A DNA stretch of 64,000 bases from Odiellus spinosus (GCA_963920705.1 OY987239.1:7307871-7371870); one strand, 5' to 3'; positions 46,160-58,701 are shown, counted from the first letter of the stretch. Made by a program: numbers and translations. Notes: generated by a model from the letters alone, not told the origin.

Positions 46160-46488
46160 CAGAAGCCGATGAAACCCTCCTTTGAAGTCTATTACTCCCT
46201 GGTCTTGTCTACCCCTCTCTGTATGGGTTAGTTTCAAAAAGCGCGATTCGTACGCCTCCTAACGGTAGATATTTTCGAAGCGGGAGTTCGTCCAGCGAAT
46301 ATCTCTAGCAGCCTTGGAGTTCGTCAAAAAAACGTCGTCGTTTGCGGAGAGAGAGAATTTCCAATTTTCCGTAGACAGGGGGGATGAAGTAGAACCCCTC
46401 CGATCTCGTAAAATTGGGAATTTTACCCATACAGAGAGGAGCGCTATATGGAACATTGGAGTAGTAGACTTCAAAGGAGGGTTTCATG
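46160..46488. mobile_element. MITE-1 copy 17, right terminus lost
   Basis: Intact left end; the right arm stops at GGGTTTCAT and continues into GGGGCGATATG instead of CGGCTTCTG. Confidence 0.88.
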
Positions 46489-46750
46489 GGGCGATATGAT
46501 AATTATTGTATTTTGGTCAACGATTCAAGCAATATGAACGCGATATGACTATTGTTAAGTCGCGGCTAGCGTGGTTAAGACAATGAAAGGGTGAGGTAGT
46601 TGTTTAAAGGATGTAAACCAAGATTCCTACCGTATCATTAAAGGGATGATGAAATGCGTCAATGCTTCAGCTAAGAGAGTTGAAAAATCAAGATTACTGT
46701 ATTTTCCTGGACTGTTTTAAACCTATATTCATTATGTTTATGCCTCTGTA

Positions 46751-47284
46751 GAGCTCGAAATCGGATATCCATTATATTCTGTTATTCGTATATTTTCAAA
46801 TATTTTATTTTCCGATAAATTGTTTGTAACTAAAACAATGAAATTTCTATATTAATATAATTGTTAAAAGGTTTACCCGAAGATAAGTGTTTGGCGCTTT
46901 ATCTACGAACAAATTACTCGTTTTCAAACGTATAACGATGGATAAGAAACATTCACGTTTCCAGCCAGAATCAGTCTAAAATTAAGAAAAAAATTTCAAA
47001 TTGATTTTTAATTCGAAGAATATAAATAAAACAACGAAACTAAGATTTTAAATCATCTTTTTATTCGTTATTTTTCACGGAAATAAATTTTGAATTTTTT
47101 TATCCGAACGTATAACGCGGATAATATTCTAAGATTATTCCATTTTAGGATAAAAACGGATATGGATTACGTTTTTTACTTTATCTACGAATAAGTTAAC
47201 TCGAATTAAATTAGTCTGTTTTTAATCTAACAGATAAATGCGTCAGAATTTAGATTTTATCCAATTAATAAAAATTACACGAGT
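46751..47284. mobile_element. F4 copy, right end lost
   Basis: Starts TA|GAGCTCGAAATCGG; ends at AAAATTACACGAG without the terminal palindrome. Confidence 0.78.
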
Positions 47285-47597
47285 TTCTATTGACCTTGAA
47301 ATGAAATCTTGATAAAAATAGTTTAACATCGTTTCAACACGCCTTTAATATATTCCTTCGATAATTATCGGGCATCGAATGACGATCATGGCTACTTAAA
47401 ATATAATCGCGTCCGAGCGGAACCACCGGCTTTTGATTAAAAAAAAAAAAAAAACAATGGCTCTAAAATAATGTCGAAATATATATTTTTCAGCTTATTA
47501 TATATGGGATAAAACTCTAATTTGTATAAAGTTTTTGATGTAGGAATTGATACGCGTTGAGGAAAATAATTATCATAAATACACGAGGTTGAAGTTT

Positions 47598-47604
47598 TAT
47601 ATAA
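47598..47604 (+). promoter_or_regulatory. TATA-like box upstream of CYP4
   Basis: TATATAA 84 bp before the start codon. No convincing initiator at the standard 30-bp distance, so this is tentative. Confidence 0.35.
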
Positions 47605-47681
47605 GATGGTCGAGTCATTTCTGTTCTATTTGTTTCGTTTGACCACTACCGACCAAAGATCTCTTTCGTTAAAAATAAAAA

Positions 47682-50600
47682 ATGATAAGCGAAGTTGTAA
47701 CTTTAGCAATATTGGTTTTAATTTTGTATTTGCCATTGCGAAGGTTACTGTCTAAATACAAACGCGAACGACTGCTGGCATCGAAATACGGTTTGCCATC
47801 CATCGGAAACCCATTCACTCTAAATAACCGATTGCATTTCTTCTTCATGGAATCGCCTGTCGAGAATATACCTGTATCCACATGCAAGTACCGATTTTAA
47901 AACTTATTAGACGAGTTGAAAATACTTAGGGTGCTACAACTTGTTAGAATGTTGCTAACTACGTCACGATATCACGTGGCGTTAGGTTATTCAGGGCAGT
48001 TATTTCAAAAGTCACTCGAGCATTGCCTTCTCTAATACTAGGTTTATCCTTAGGAAAATAATGGAGGCGAGTTACCGATTTCAAAAATATCGTTAGATGT
48101 CGCTTTCTTGGGGATAAAAAAGGCGGGAAATTCAAATGTAGGCGGAAAATTCACCCTGTCCCCGCTTCCGACGCCCCTGAATTTACTCCGAACTTTCGAT
48201 TTGCAATATTCGCGAGGGTTGTCGTCAATGTTTAAGGTTTTAATTGTACCAAGAATCCATTCAGGTTCCATAAGAAAATGGGAGCATAGCTTTAGCCTCT
48301 AACTTTGTAACAAAAGTTCGTCCGCAATTTTCGCAACATTTGTACGAAACTAAGATTTTAAATCATCTTTTTATTCGTTATTTTTCACGAAAATAAATTT
48401 TGAATTTTTTTATCCGAACGTATAACGCGGATAATATTCTAAGATAAGGCCATTTTTGGATAAAAACGGATATGGATTACGTTTTTTTACTTTATCTTCG
48501 AATAAGTTAACTCGAATGAAAAATAGTCTATTTTTAATCAAACAGATATTTAACATCAGAATTTAGTAGATTTTATCCATTAATAAAAATTATACGAATT
48601 TTAAGCTCCAGGGATCATGTAATATCAAGAATCCATTCGGGTTCCATAAGAATATGGGAGCATAGCTTTAGCCTCTGGTACCATCCTCCCAAACTTTGTA
48701 ACAAAAGTTCGTCCGCAATTTCCGCCACATTTGTACGCTTAGATCTTTTTTCGGTCGGCTCCATTTTTATTACCCAAAATATTATGTCAAGGTCGTTAGT
48801 GGCGCGGGTTAATAATAGATGGCAGGAGCGATTTACTTGAAAAATCGATTCGAAGCGGACGAACTTCTGCTACAAAGTTTTGGGAGGATGGTTATTGAAT
48901 CGCTGCCCTCCCATATTCTTATGGAACCTGAATGGATTCTTGATTGTACTATAAACTTATATAGATTTTTCGGCTCGCAACTCTAAGTTAGCCAGACCCA
49001 GATAATATTTGTCTACATATCATACGCCAACCTTAGGTTAATTTAAAATGCTAGGGTTTAATTGACGCGTTTTTGGCAGGCATCTTCGAATTATACACGG
49101 GTTGGGCAGAATTGCACCGGAAGGAAGGAATGTATCATACTCGATTTGGTAACAAGAATCTCGTTGTCCTCTTCTCGGGAGCCACGGTCGAAGTCAGGCA
49201 AATATAAATACGTAAATAAAGCAAACGTTGCCTGAACCTTATTTCTGTTCTAGCCTCTGCTGAGCAGCAAAACCGAAATAATCAAATCGGGAGGTTACAA
49301 ACCCGCTGCAAAATTCATGAAAGATGGTCTAATCTTGAGGTAAGCGAAACGTCAATCTCAATTTGGGGGTCATAAGCGCCGTCCCAACCAAACCGCGCGA
49401 AGCCTAAAAACTTTTATAAATGACTCGGCGATCCAGTATTGTAAGAGACAATTTCAACATAAGCGGAGATCTTAAGCGATATAGAGATATACCAGAAGCC
49501 GATGAAACCCTCCTTTGAAGTCTATTACTCCCGGGTCTTGTCTACCCCTCTCTGTATGGGTTAGTTTCAAAAAGCGCGATTCGTACGCCTCCTAACGGTA
49601 GATATTTTCGGAGCGGGAGTTCGTCGAGCGAATATCTCTAGCAGCCTTGGAGTTCGTCAACCAAACGTCGTCGTATGTGGAGAGAGAGAATTTCCAATTT
49701 TCCGTAGACAGGGGGGTATGAAGTAGGACCCCTCCGATCTCGTAAAATTGGGAATTTTACCCATACAAAGAGGAGCGCTATATGGAACATTGGAGTAGTA
49801 GACTTCAAAGGAGGGTTTCATCGGCTTCTGGATACACGTATCAAGGCTCCCAGCGCATAGCCCAGAAAAAATTATAGGTATTATAGGTTTTAAAAGCCAA
49901 AAATATAGGTAATTTATAGGTCCAAAAATATCAATTTATAGGACTTTTTATAGGTTTTTAGTTTCGAAAAATAGGGGTTTTATAGGTAGGTTTCTCTGAC
50001 ACGTAATGCAATATAGGTTCTATAGCCTCTAGACCTGTCCCTCTGCCTTTCTTTGGCACTACTAGCTACTCGCGCCACTTTCGACAGTCTACCTAACCTC
50101 TAAAAAATGGAGTAATAATTACCAGTGACCTAGGAGAGGAAACCCTTCTGCCACAGCTTGGTTTTTAGCAATCATTTGCACTTTTTCAAGCAAAAGTATA
50201 ATTTTTATAGTTATATAGTTCATTCCTTTCGAATGTTATCACCGAAATTGAACAAATTCCCCAAAAAAATAGGTATTATAGGTTATTAAGTGAAATTATA
50301 GGTTTTTATAGGATCACTTCAGAATTATAGCTAATTATAGGTATTATAGGTGGTCTGGGAGCCCTGACGTCTCTTCCCGTACCCTCTATGTTGATTGTAG
50401 CGCCATCTCGGAGTCGGGGATAAATCGTGGTCTTGACAACACCTCACCCATTTCCACCCCACCCGGAGGTAACGTGCGTGACGCGTGTGTTTCTAAAAAC
50501 AGTTTTCGGTGTTTCTTAGCGGAAAATTATCCAACATATTCGGATTGGCCGTAAACTTAAATCGCGACTTAAAATAATGAGTTTTAATGTTTCTTCTGAA

Positions 50601-53600
50601 CAATTTTGGACTTTTACTGCCTGATGTCTATCCTTAGGCACTATTAATTAATCAATGGTTCTTTCACTTTTGCCCATCGCACTGTTTAGGCCGTTAGAGC
50701 TAAGACACGCTTATTAACGAAAGCTTGCGGGTTTAATTATTCCTCCTTATCTATTTCGATATCTGATGTCCAGTAGATAATGATCCTTGACTAAAACATC
50801 TTGTTGAAGAGAGTAACGTTATTATTTTATTATAAACGCGCGCAGTAAAGGCGAACGATGGAGAAAGAACCGAAAATTATTGACACCCGCTTTTCATTTC
50901 AATATTTTGGAGGATTTCCTGCCAGCAATTAATTTCCACTCCAGGGTGTTGGTAGAGAAATTCAACTCTTACGTTGATCATGAATTCGTCGATATCGTCC
51001 CTCTCATTTTGCTCTGCACTTTTGACGTTATATTAGGTAACTACAAGAATCCATTCAGGTTCCATAAGAATATGGGAGGGCCGCGATTCAAAAACCATCC
51101 TCCCAAACTTTGTAGCAAACGTTCGTCCGCTTCGAATCGATTTTTCAAGTAAATCGCTCCTGACATCTACTATTAACCCGCGCCACTAACGACCTTGACA
51201 TAATATTTTGGGTAATAAAAATGGAGCCGACCGAAAAAAGATCTAAGCGTACAAATGTTGCGAAAATTGCGGACGAGCTTTTGTTACAAAGTTTGGGAGG
51301 ATGGTACCAGAGGCTAAAGCTATGCTCCCCTATTCTTATGGAACCTGAATGGATTCTTGGTAACTAGCATAGATACATTTACACACATACCAATAAGGAA
51401 ATGATTATTTATCGATTCCTTATTGTTTAAATAGGCCTAATCCACTAGTGAAAAAAAAAATTACCAACAAATATTAAACTAGAAATAAATTTAAAACTTA
51501 TCCAGAAAATAGGCTTAGCGGGATTCATGGAGATCACCTGATTTCCTCGCGTATAAGGTCTAGCGACCAATCGAACGAGATTGTAAGTCTCGTGGAGATC
51601 TCGCGTGAACGACGGGCCTTTGTTCATTGGTCGCTACACCTTACACGGAGGCAATTCAGGGTCTTCATGAATCCCGCTAAGCCTATTTTCCTTGTAAGTT
51701 TTAGACTTATTTCTAGTTTAATATTTGTTTTGTAAACTTTTTATTGGTGGATTTATAGCATCAAGAACTAAATAGGACAATAACGAACTATTTTTCCGCA
51801 GAGACATCGATGGGAACTAGACTGATGGTTCAGAATAATCCAGACAGTACCATTGTGCGTACTATCAAAAAGTAACCAAATCGTTTCTAGTTTTAATTTA
51901 ATTTTACGTCTCCTTTCCCATTGGTTTTAAGTTTCATTATTAATTTTCCGTTACGATAGCAGCTCACCGAAATTTATTTTACTACGTTTCAGTTAAATTT
52001 CAAATCATATAAGAATTAAATTAAGCATTGTTAAGCTTAATCGACGTTTTAAATTAAAAAACTCACCGCGTGTTTCAAATAAAGACTCGCCACGATGGTT
52101 AGATTTGCTTAAGCAGAGGTATATAATAACACCCTTCGGGGGGGGGGGGGAAGTATGAAAGCCCCTATACTACCAATGCTAAAAATCACGAACAACAAGA
52201 GCCCGCTGCTGACTATCTAGGCCACTAGCTCGCGCTGGACTTCTCAATGTCGCTACTCTAGTAAATGGTCTTTGTATAAACAAGACGGCTCGATTTGTGT
52301 TTAGAACTTCCTGTCTCAGGAGTCTGGCTGTCTGTTAAAATGGAGTCGAAGGTTGACTTCAGCTCGCGAGTTCCGGAAGTGTGCGTAGGGAAAATTTAGT
52401 GAGGTTCAAAATGGTGTAACTATTTTTTGGGAGTAAAGCGGTGTGTCGATCCGCCGCGATTTACGCCGGGCACTCGTTCGTCGATTTGCCTACCTTTCAT
52501 ACTTCCCCCCGAAGGGGGTTATTATATACCTCTGGCTTAAGTTTATTCGGACTTGTAAGTCCACCACTCAAGGCGTAACGAAACTTTATTAGTGACTATC
52601 TTAGATTAACGATGCTGACGGAATAGTGAGGAAAAAATATAAATATAATATTGGTTACGCCTCCGGTTTTGCCTAAGGAAAATAATACCAGCCCTTTCCT
52701 CCTTACCCTCCCCCTGTCATATAGAAGGGGGTTCCTGTTAAATAACTCTAAAGACAGACAAGCATTCCGTCTATATATTTTCTGATTATTTTTTGGACTT
52801 ATTTGTTAGAATTTTGGAGACGTGGATAAAACGGGCATTCCAAAAAATTACGTTACTCGACGCCTTCTTCGAATACACGGAGACTGGCAAGGAACTCGAT
52901 CGTAACATTACCGCCTTGTTTGATTTCGTCGGACAAGTAATTATACTAGAGTTTATAATTAGCCCGCTAGCGCTATTTATTTTGTAATACAACGCCAACA
53001 CGTAGTTAAACTTTAAATTTTTTCATATTTATTCAGTTTAAAATAGACACGCGACTGCATATTGCCAAATAGAAATAGACGAATTCAAAATTGAAGAGAA
53101 ACTTGCAATGCCAGCGCGCCATAGGGGTACACTCTTTACGCGCCGATCTATTAAGAGATATCGCTAACGCAGTTCCCATTCTGATCCTATTAATTGGCTA
53201 AGCTATGACGAGAGAGACAAACTAGGCGGTAACCCCTCCCCTCACGCGTCGAGACTCCAGGCGCTTCCCGTAGCAACGGGTGTAATACGCGGATAGCTAC
53301 GAGAGCGAGAGATAGAGTAAGGCACGGGCGTCCCATCTATTGTGATAATTCATAATTATATTTGTACCCCAATGGCCGTAGCCCATGGATCAATTGGTTT
53401 ATGAGTATTGATATTTCGAATTCGTCAATTGATATCGCAAATTTAATCGAGAGGCATTGTACGTGACGTAGGTTTTGCTTTTCATTTCAATATGAAAAAT
53501 TCAAATGGGGGCGGAGATATCGATTTAAAAAATACCGTTAGATGTCGTTTTCTTGAGGATAAAAAGGCGAGATTCAAATATAATAATAGCCGAGAATACA

Positions 53601-56600
53601 CATTCGTAAGAATTAACTGGGATTGAGTTTAAGCGTCAAATAATTAAATATTGATTTTAAAATAATTATAAATAAAATTTACAATTTCTAAATCAAATCG
53701 TAAATTTAACTCGAGATCTCTATATTATCACCTAGATGTACGATCTTACTTTGATAAAGCCTTATATAATTGGCTCTTGGCGACGCGAGACTCGCGATTG
53801 GTTATCCATTACGTAATCCCCAGACAGATTCCTCAGGAAACTGACATCTATCTCGGACAACTTGCAAATTGAAAATTACCATAAATAAAAAACTTGTATC
53901 TGGTATTTCGAGGCCTAGTATTAGAGAAGGCAGTGTCCAAATCGAGTGAAAGTGTCTACATTAACGCTCTTTACCACTTGGTATTTATTAGATAATTAAA
54001 GAACGGAAGCGAGAGATGGTCAAATCTGAACAAACGAACAATAACAACGTGACCACTAAGGACGATCATCCTCGGCGCGAGCGAAAAGCCTTCCTCGATC
54101 TTCTCTTAACTCATCAATTAAATGACAGAGCGTCGTACACCGACGCCCAAATTATCGCCGAAACAAATACCTTCATTGGAGCGGTAAATGCGTACCCTTC
54201 TACATGACAACGTAGAAAATATAGTAAAAGAAATAGATAGCTGTCCCTATAGAATAACCAGAGATGGAAGAGCGGCCACACGTTACAACTCGTGCCGTTC
54301 ATACCCTCTAAAACTGGGCTTTCCTCTCCGATTCCTGATTTTTATTTCCCCCCATTTGGCTAAACACTTTGACTGCGCAATCGCGATCTTTTTTGGCGAA
54401 ACAAGTTTCCTCTCTCTTCAATCGAGATACTTGGAAATCATCCCCACTCTTCAAAGAAAATTCGAAATTATAGAGACGCTGCTAAGGCGGTTAGAATTTA
54501 ACCCGTTGTAATTTGACCCGATGACACAGACGCGTGTGGGATGTCGCGACGTCACGTGACTGCGCACCAAAAATGCGCAGTTAACATCTTCGGTTCGACC
54601 GAGAGAGAGAGAAACGATGTCAATGCTACGTCAATTACAGACTTTTCTGGAAGCAGTTCGCTAGGGTTAGTTATTCCACGCTGTCCCCTATCCAATATGC
54701 TCTATTCAACTTCGGGAGATGAGTGGCTCACGCTCATCAAAGACTAAAAACGCCAAGTCTATTTTTAAGCCTTTACTAATTTTATCGATTGCTCAAATGC
54801 CCGCTTGGTCGCTCGGCGCCAATAGGATCAAGCTACCGGAACTAGAGATACATCAGTTTGGGCTCGACTAAACCCGTCCAAAAATATTGTAGACGCGTGA
54901 ATGAAGCTTCTATTCATTTTACTATATTTTCTATCTTGATATCGGCCTTAAATTCGCCAGTCAAAGTCTTACTTAAATTAGAAGCAGAATCCAATCAATC
55001 TGGAAGCTACAAATATATTTTTTTTGTCATGACAGGGCTACGACACTACGGCAGTGGGTCTGATCTGGTGCGTCTACTTGTTGGGTTTAAACCAAGAAGC
55101 GCAGGACAAAGCCGCCCATGAAGTACTAACGGTTCTAGATGGGGATAGGGAGAGGATAATAACGGCCGACGACTTAAGGAAAATGAAGTACTTGGATCGA
55201 GTACTCAAGGTCAATTCAGTATTGATTAAACGCGCCGTTAAATTAGACGTGCCACTTCTGCATATCGATTCGGCAAGGCCAAGTCAAATAAGCCGCGTTC
55301 ATACCACGCCTTGGAATCGATTTAAACCCTTTCAAAATGTTTGGCTAGAGCCGTGTGAACGGGAAGCCGTCTTTTCTCTAAACGATTTGATTCGATTTCT
55401 CGAAACTGCTTCGGGAACCAGTTTCGTACCGATTCGGTTTCAACAATCGATAGAGGAAGTTACGTTAAATCGATTTATATAGGTAATGCGTGAACGCGTA
55501 ACGCTTAAAACGATTCCTGGCGACAAACTCGGTAATTTTTTCAATTTCTTGGCGCGAAATCAATTTGACAAAGCTGCCCGAATCGAGTGAGCAGTTGCGT
55601 CTCTACTTTATTTATGGCACTACGTTACTTTCTTTGGCTCCACTTTAAATAACGCGCATTTTAACTTTCGATATTCGCAGGAAACTCAAAGGTTGTATCC
55701 TTCAGTCCCAGTGATATCCAGGATGCTCCAGGACAACCTTAAAATTGGTAGGAAATCTTGATAGAGTTTTTAGACGACGACCAACGTGTCGTTTTTTTGA
55801 AACACAGTTATTTTAATTTAACGAAGGGAAGCTTAAATTAACGAATTCACAATCGTGGTGTACAAATACAAAATGGTGTATAATCACAATAGATGGCGCG
55901 CCCGCGCCTCACTGCATCTCTCGCTCTCTTAGCTATCCACGTATTACACCCGTTGCTATGGGAAACGCGTCGAATCTCGAAGCGCGAGGGGAGAGGTTAC
56001 AGCCTACTTTGTCTATCTCGTCATAGCTTAGCCAATCAGGATCAGAATGGGAACTACGATAGCGATATCTCTTAACATATCGGCGCGTAAAGAGTGTAAA
56101 GACATTTAGATTTTCGGCAATCTTTATTTTGCCAAAACAAAATATAAGAGGTCAACATTAAACACTCGCTACTAACTTTAAACACGGTGGCAGTTGACTA
56201 ACTTGAAAACAGTCGCTGCAAGCTTTAAACACCAATGATAGCAGAAGTAGATGAAACCCTCCTTTGTAGTCTACTACTCCTATGTTCCATATAGCGCTCC
56301 TCTCTGAATGGGTAAAATTCCCCATTTTACGAGATCAGAGGGGTCCTACTTCATATCCCCTGTCTACGAAAAATTGGAAATTCTCTCTCTCCACAAACGA
56401 CGACGTTTTTTTAGAGATATTCGCTCGACGAACTCCCGCTCCAAAAATATCTACCGTTAGGAGGCGTACGAATCGCGCTTTTCGAAACTAACCCATACAG
56501 AGAGGGGTAGACAAGACCAGGGAGTAATAGACTTCAAAGGAGGGTTTCATCGGCTTCTGATGATAGTTAATGGCAAATAAATAATAATACGTTTTTCGAT

Positions 56601-57875
56601 TTGTTTTTAAGGAAATGTAACAATTCCCAAGCGTTCAGTAGTTCTGGTGTTGTTTTCGGCGCTACACAGGGACCCCAATGTTTTTCCGAACCCGGATGTA
56701 TTCGACCCTGATCGCTTCACTCTCGAGAATTCCACCGGACGACACGCTTACGCTTTCGCGCCCTTTTCGGCCGGACCCAGGAACTGTATCGGTAAACTGA
56801 CTCGTACTTGTTACTAAAAGCTAATTACTACCCCGAACACTGCCTTATCTAATACTAGGCCTCGAAATACCAGATACAAGATTTTTGTTTTGGTCACTTT
56901 CAATTTGTAAGTTGTCCGAGATAGATGTCACTTTCCTGAGGAATCTGTCTGGGGATTACGTAATGAATAACCAATCGCGAGTCTCGCGTCACCAAGAGCC
57001 AATTAGATAAGGCTCTACGAAGTAAGATCGTAGAACCCCTAGCGACATCTATGTGATAATATAGAGATCTCAAGCTAAATTTATGATTTGATTTATAAAT
57101 TGTTAAATTTAAATATAAATAATTTAAAATCACTATTTAACCCTTAAAATAATATCCGGAGGAATCTGACTGGGGATTAAGTAATAAAAAGCCAATCGTC
57201 AGTCTCGCGTCGCCAAGCATTGATTTGCGTGCTTCACGGAGTTTAGTACAGTGAAGGCTTGCGAAGCGCTTCACACCTTGCACTGTACTACACTCCGTGA
57301 AGCATGCTCATCAATGTCACCAAGAGCCAATTAAGATAAGGCTCTATCGAAGTAAGATCGTACAACCCGTAGCGACATCTAGGTGATAATATAGAGATCT
57401 TGAGTTAAATTTATGATTTGATTTAATTATAAGTATAAATATTTTAAAATCATTGTTTAAGCATTTGACGCTTAAAATAAATCCCAATTAATTCTTACAA
57501 ACGCGTATTCTCGGTTATTAGCCTAACATTTATGAATTTCCCGCCAATTTTATCCTCAAGAAAGCGACATCTAACGATATTTTGAAATCAGAACCTCCGC
57601 TCCCATTTTATTCCTAACGATAGGTCTCGAATTAGAGAAGGTATTGGCCAGCTCTAGAGTACCACAATTAAATCCTAATTTTCAAATAAAATTAATTCGA
57701 TTTTAATGTCCTAGGTCAAAAATTCGCTATTTTGGAGCAGAAAATTATCATGGCAGATATTTTACGAAACTTCAGAGTAACTTCGCTCGACCCCAGGGAT
57801 AAAATTCAAGTCGTACCCGAAGTAGTAGGAAAACCCAACAAACCGATAAGAATAAATATAACTCGTCGAAACTGA
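47682..57875 (+). CDS. CYP4-clan cytochrome P450, complete
   Basis: Eleven exons: 47682-47883, 49080-49192, 49254-49339, 50846-51036, 51802-51871, 52810-52936, 53992-54183, 55036-55209, 55681-55747, 56612-56791 and 57715-57875 (TGA). The sum is 1563 nt, 520 residues, with every codon split consistent. N-terminal membrane anchor (residues 4-20), then [13 protein letters not shown] (C-helix), I-helix AGYDTT (327-332), ExxR as ETQR (386-389), FDPDRF (438-443) and haem loop [10 protein letters not shown] with Cys466. It would be an ER haem-thiolate monooxygenase; CYP4 enzymes oxidise fatty acids, hormones and xenobiotics. The first intron keeps frame only with a GC donor (T|GCAAGT) at 47884. The CYP4 glutamate that can link covalently to haem (FEGHDTT) is Ala here (FIGAGYDTT). 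Introns carry many MITEs. Confidence 0.95.
48021..48155 (-). mobile_element. F5 fragment (one end only)
   Basis: CATTGCCTTCTCTAATACTA leads directly into the reverse complement of the F5 right half (TCGTTAGATGTCGC). In CYP4 intron 1. Confidence 0.7.
48250..48344. mobile_element. F2 copy 5, truncated and deleted
   Basis: CAAGAATCCATTCAGGTTCC present. An internal piece is missing after AGCCTCT, and the sequence switches to F4 at about 48345. Confidence 0.8.
48345..48608. mobile_element. F4 fragment joined to F2 fragment
   Basis: Right half of F4; the end is degraded to GAATTTTAAGCTCC. Confidence 0.75.
48626..48942. mobile_element. F2 copy 6
   Basis: Both termini intact; no matching flanks found. 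In CYP4 intron 1. Confidence 0.88.
49493..49830. mobile_element. MITE-1 copy 18
   Basis: Flanks GATATAC/GATACAC (6 of 7). In CYP4 intron 3. Confidence 0.9.
49842..50366. mobile_element. hAT-like element with TTATAGG-rich body
   Basis: Termini CAAGGCTCCCAG and CTGGGAGCCCTG; the body repeats ATTATAGGTATTATAGG. A different family from 31339-31798 but built in the same way. No clean duplication (ACGT shared). Confidence 0.62.
51044..51359. mobile_element. F2 copy 7, at a splice donor
   Basis: Duplication GTAACTA at 51037-51043 and 51360-51366. The left copy is exactly the 5' splice site of CYP4 exon 4 (exon ends 51036). Confidence 0.93.
51462..51735. mobile_element. Palindromic element in CYP4 intron 4
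   Basis: Arms ACAAATATTAAACTAGAAAT and GCTTAGCGGGATTCATG are mirrored on the right (CATGAATCCCGCTAAGC, TTCTAGTTTAATATTTG). An inner pair GGTCTAGCGACCAATCGA/CATTGGTCGCTACACC extends the fold. An arm fragment recurs at 43567. Confidence 0.78.
52114..52534. mobile_element. F3 copy 3
   Basis: Duplication GCTTAAG at 52107-52113 and 52535-52541; expanded poly(G) in the left stem. CYP4 intron 5. Confidence 0.93.
53080..53340. repeat. F6 repeat
   Basis: GAATTCAAAATTGAAGAGAA...GTAGCAACGGGTGTAATACG...AGGCACGGGCG. Longest F6 copy here. CYP4 intron 6. Confidence 0.75.
53501..53935 (-). mobile_element. F5 copy, reverse orientation
   Basis: Truncated at the left; ends TATTAGAGAAGGCAGTG. It stops 56 bp before CYP4 exon 7. 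Confidence 0.8.
54184..55035. other. CYP4 intron 7, nothing recognised
   Basis: Open frames of 107, 68 and 87 codons occur here on the plus strand, but none has splice support or a motif. Confidence 0.5.
55890..56100. repeat. F6 repeat, inverted relative to 53080-53340
   Basis: ACAATAGATGG...CGTATTACACCCGTTGCTA...GCGTAAAGAGTGTA is the reverse complement of the copy in intron 6. CYP4 intron 9. Confidence 0.75.
56242..56559. mobile_element. MITE-1 copy 19
   Basis: Duplication ATGATAG at 56235-56241 and 56560-56566; ends 52 bp before CYP4 exon 10. Terminus CAGAAGTAG and small internal deletions. Confidence 0.92.
56838..57646 (+). mobile_element. F5 copy, partly duplicated
   Basis: F5 runs from CACTGCCTT to about 57150, then restarts at GGAGGAATCTGACTGGGG, is broken by a 99-bp palindrome, and continues to a degraded right end. 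CYP4 intron 10. Confidence 0.8.
57218..57316. mobile_element. 99-bp palindromic MITE nested in F5
   Basis: CATTGATTTGCGTGCTTCAC is mirrored by GTGAAGCATGCTCATCAATG with a loop of about 20 bp. Flanking TCGCCAAG/TCACCAAG is an 8-bp duplication with one change, as for hAT-type elements. Confidence 0.83.
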
Positions 57876-58701
57876 TTACCGCGAAAACAAGTTCACCAAC
57901 AGGAACTTATTGGAGAAAATTTGTAAATTAAATAATTAAAGAATTTAAAAATACGATTGCTTAATTGTTTTTGAGATCTATTAGAATTATGAGCGCCAAT
58001 TTACGTACCCTACTACCAATAAATAGCTTCTAGGACTATGAACGATGAGCAGCGACCTTAAATTGAAGATCACCATCTTAAACGAAAGATTGTTCGGTAA
58101 CCCTGCTCTCGGGAAGTGTTTTTCGACGCAGTAGGTACTATTCATACAGTTATGGTTAAAACTACTATAGATAGAGTTTGGGCAACTATATAGTTTGTGT
58201 TATTTGAACTAGAGGCTCCTAGGGGAGAGAGGAAGAAAATTATCACCTCGTTACTTGGTGACAAAAATGGCGTATTGGTGGTGGAACTAAGGGGAACGGG
58301 CAAATCAGTAGCCCCCTTCATAAGTCGTGGCAAAAGTCTTTAACCAAAGAATTCGACTTATACCAATGATCAATTATCTTTGCTAAGGATGTGCACCGTG
58401 CTAGGAAGAGCACAAAACACCCACGCCCAAATCGTGCGGCATCATCACTTGTCCGCTAATTACCGCACGCGAAACCACACCCAGAACGGGAGACAAAGGT
58501 ATCTGGAACCAGTGCTACCGCCCACAAGCAGGCGACCCCAACCCGCAAATCACTACCATACAGCCCCATTAATCCATCCGTGACCCCAAGGACCGACTCA
58601 ACGGTGTAGGATGACACTGAGGCTGGTACCGGGGACAGTAACCCCATAAACGTGAATGAACAGATATTATAGTTATGGTTGAATTTTTAAATCTTTTTCA
58701 G
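57876..58701. other. Spacer after CYP4, no supported gene
   Basis: A GC-richer patch at 58380-58640 is open on both strands, but no family is recognisable. AATAAA at about 58017 could serve the P450 transcript. Confidence 0.35.

Larger units (their letters stand above)
45667..47681. other. Divergent spacer between DEG/ENaC and CYP4 genes
   Basis: Both genes are transcribed away from this 2-kb interval, so it should hold both promoters. It contains a truncated MITE-1 and an F4 copy. A 38-codon minus frame near 45900-46110 was seen but not accepted. Confidence 0.5.

Noticed and set aside
58380..58647. Opposed 63-67 codon frames in a GC-richer patch
   Set aside because: Both strands are equally open, with no splice sites or family resemblance; probably decayed repeat sequence.
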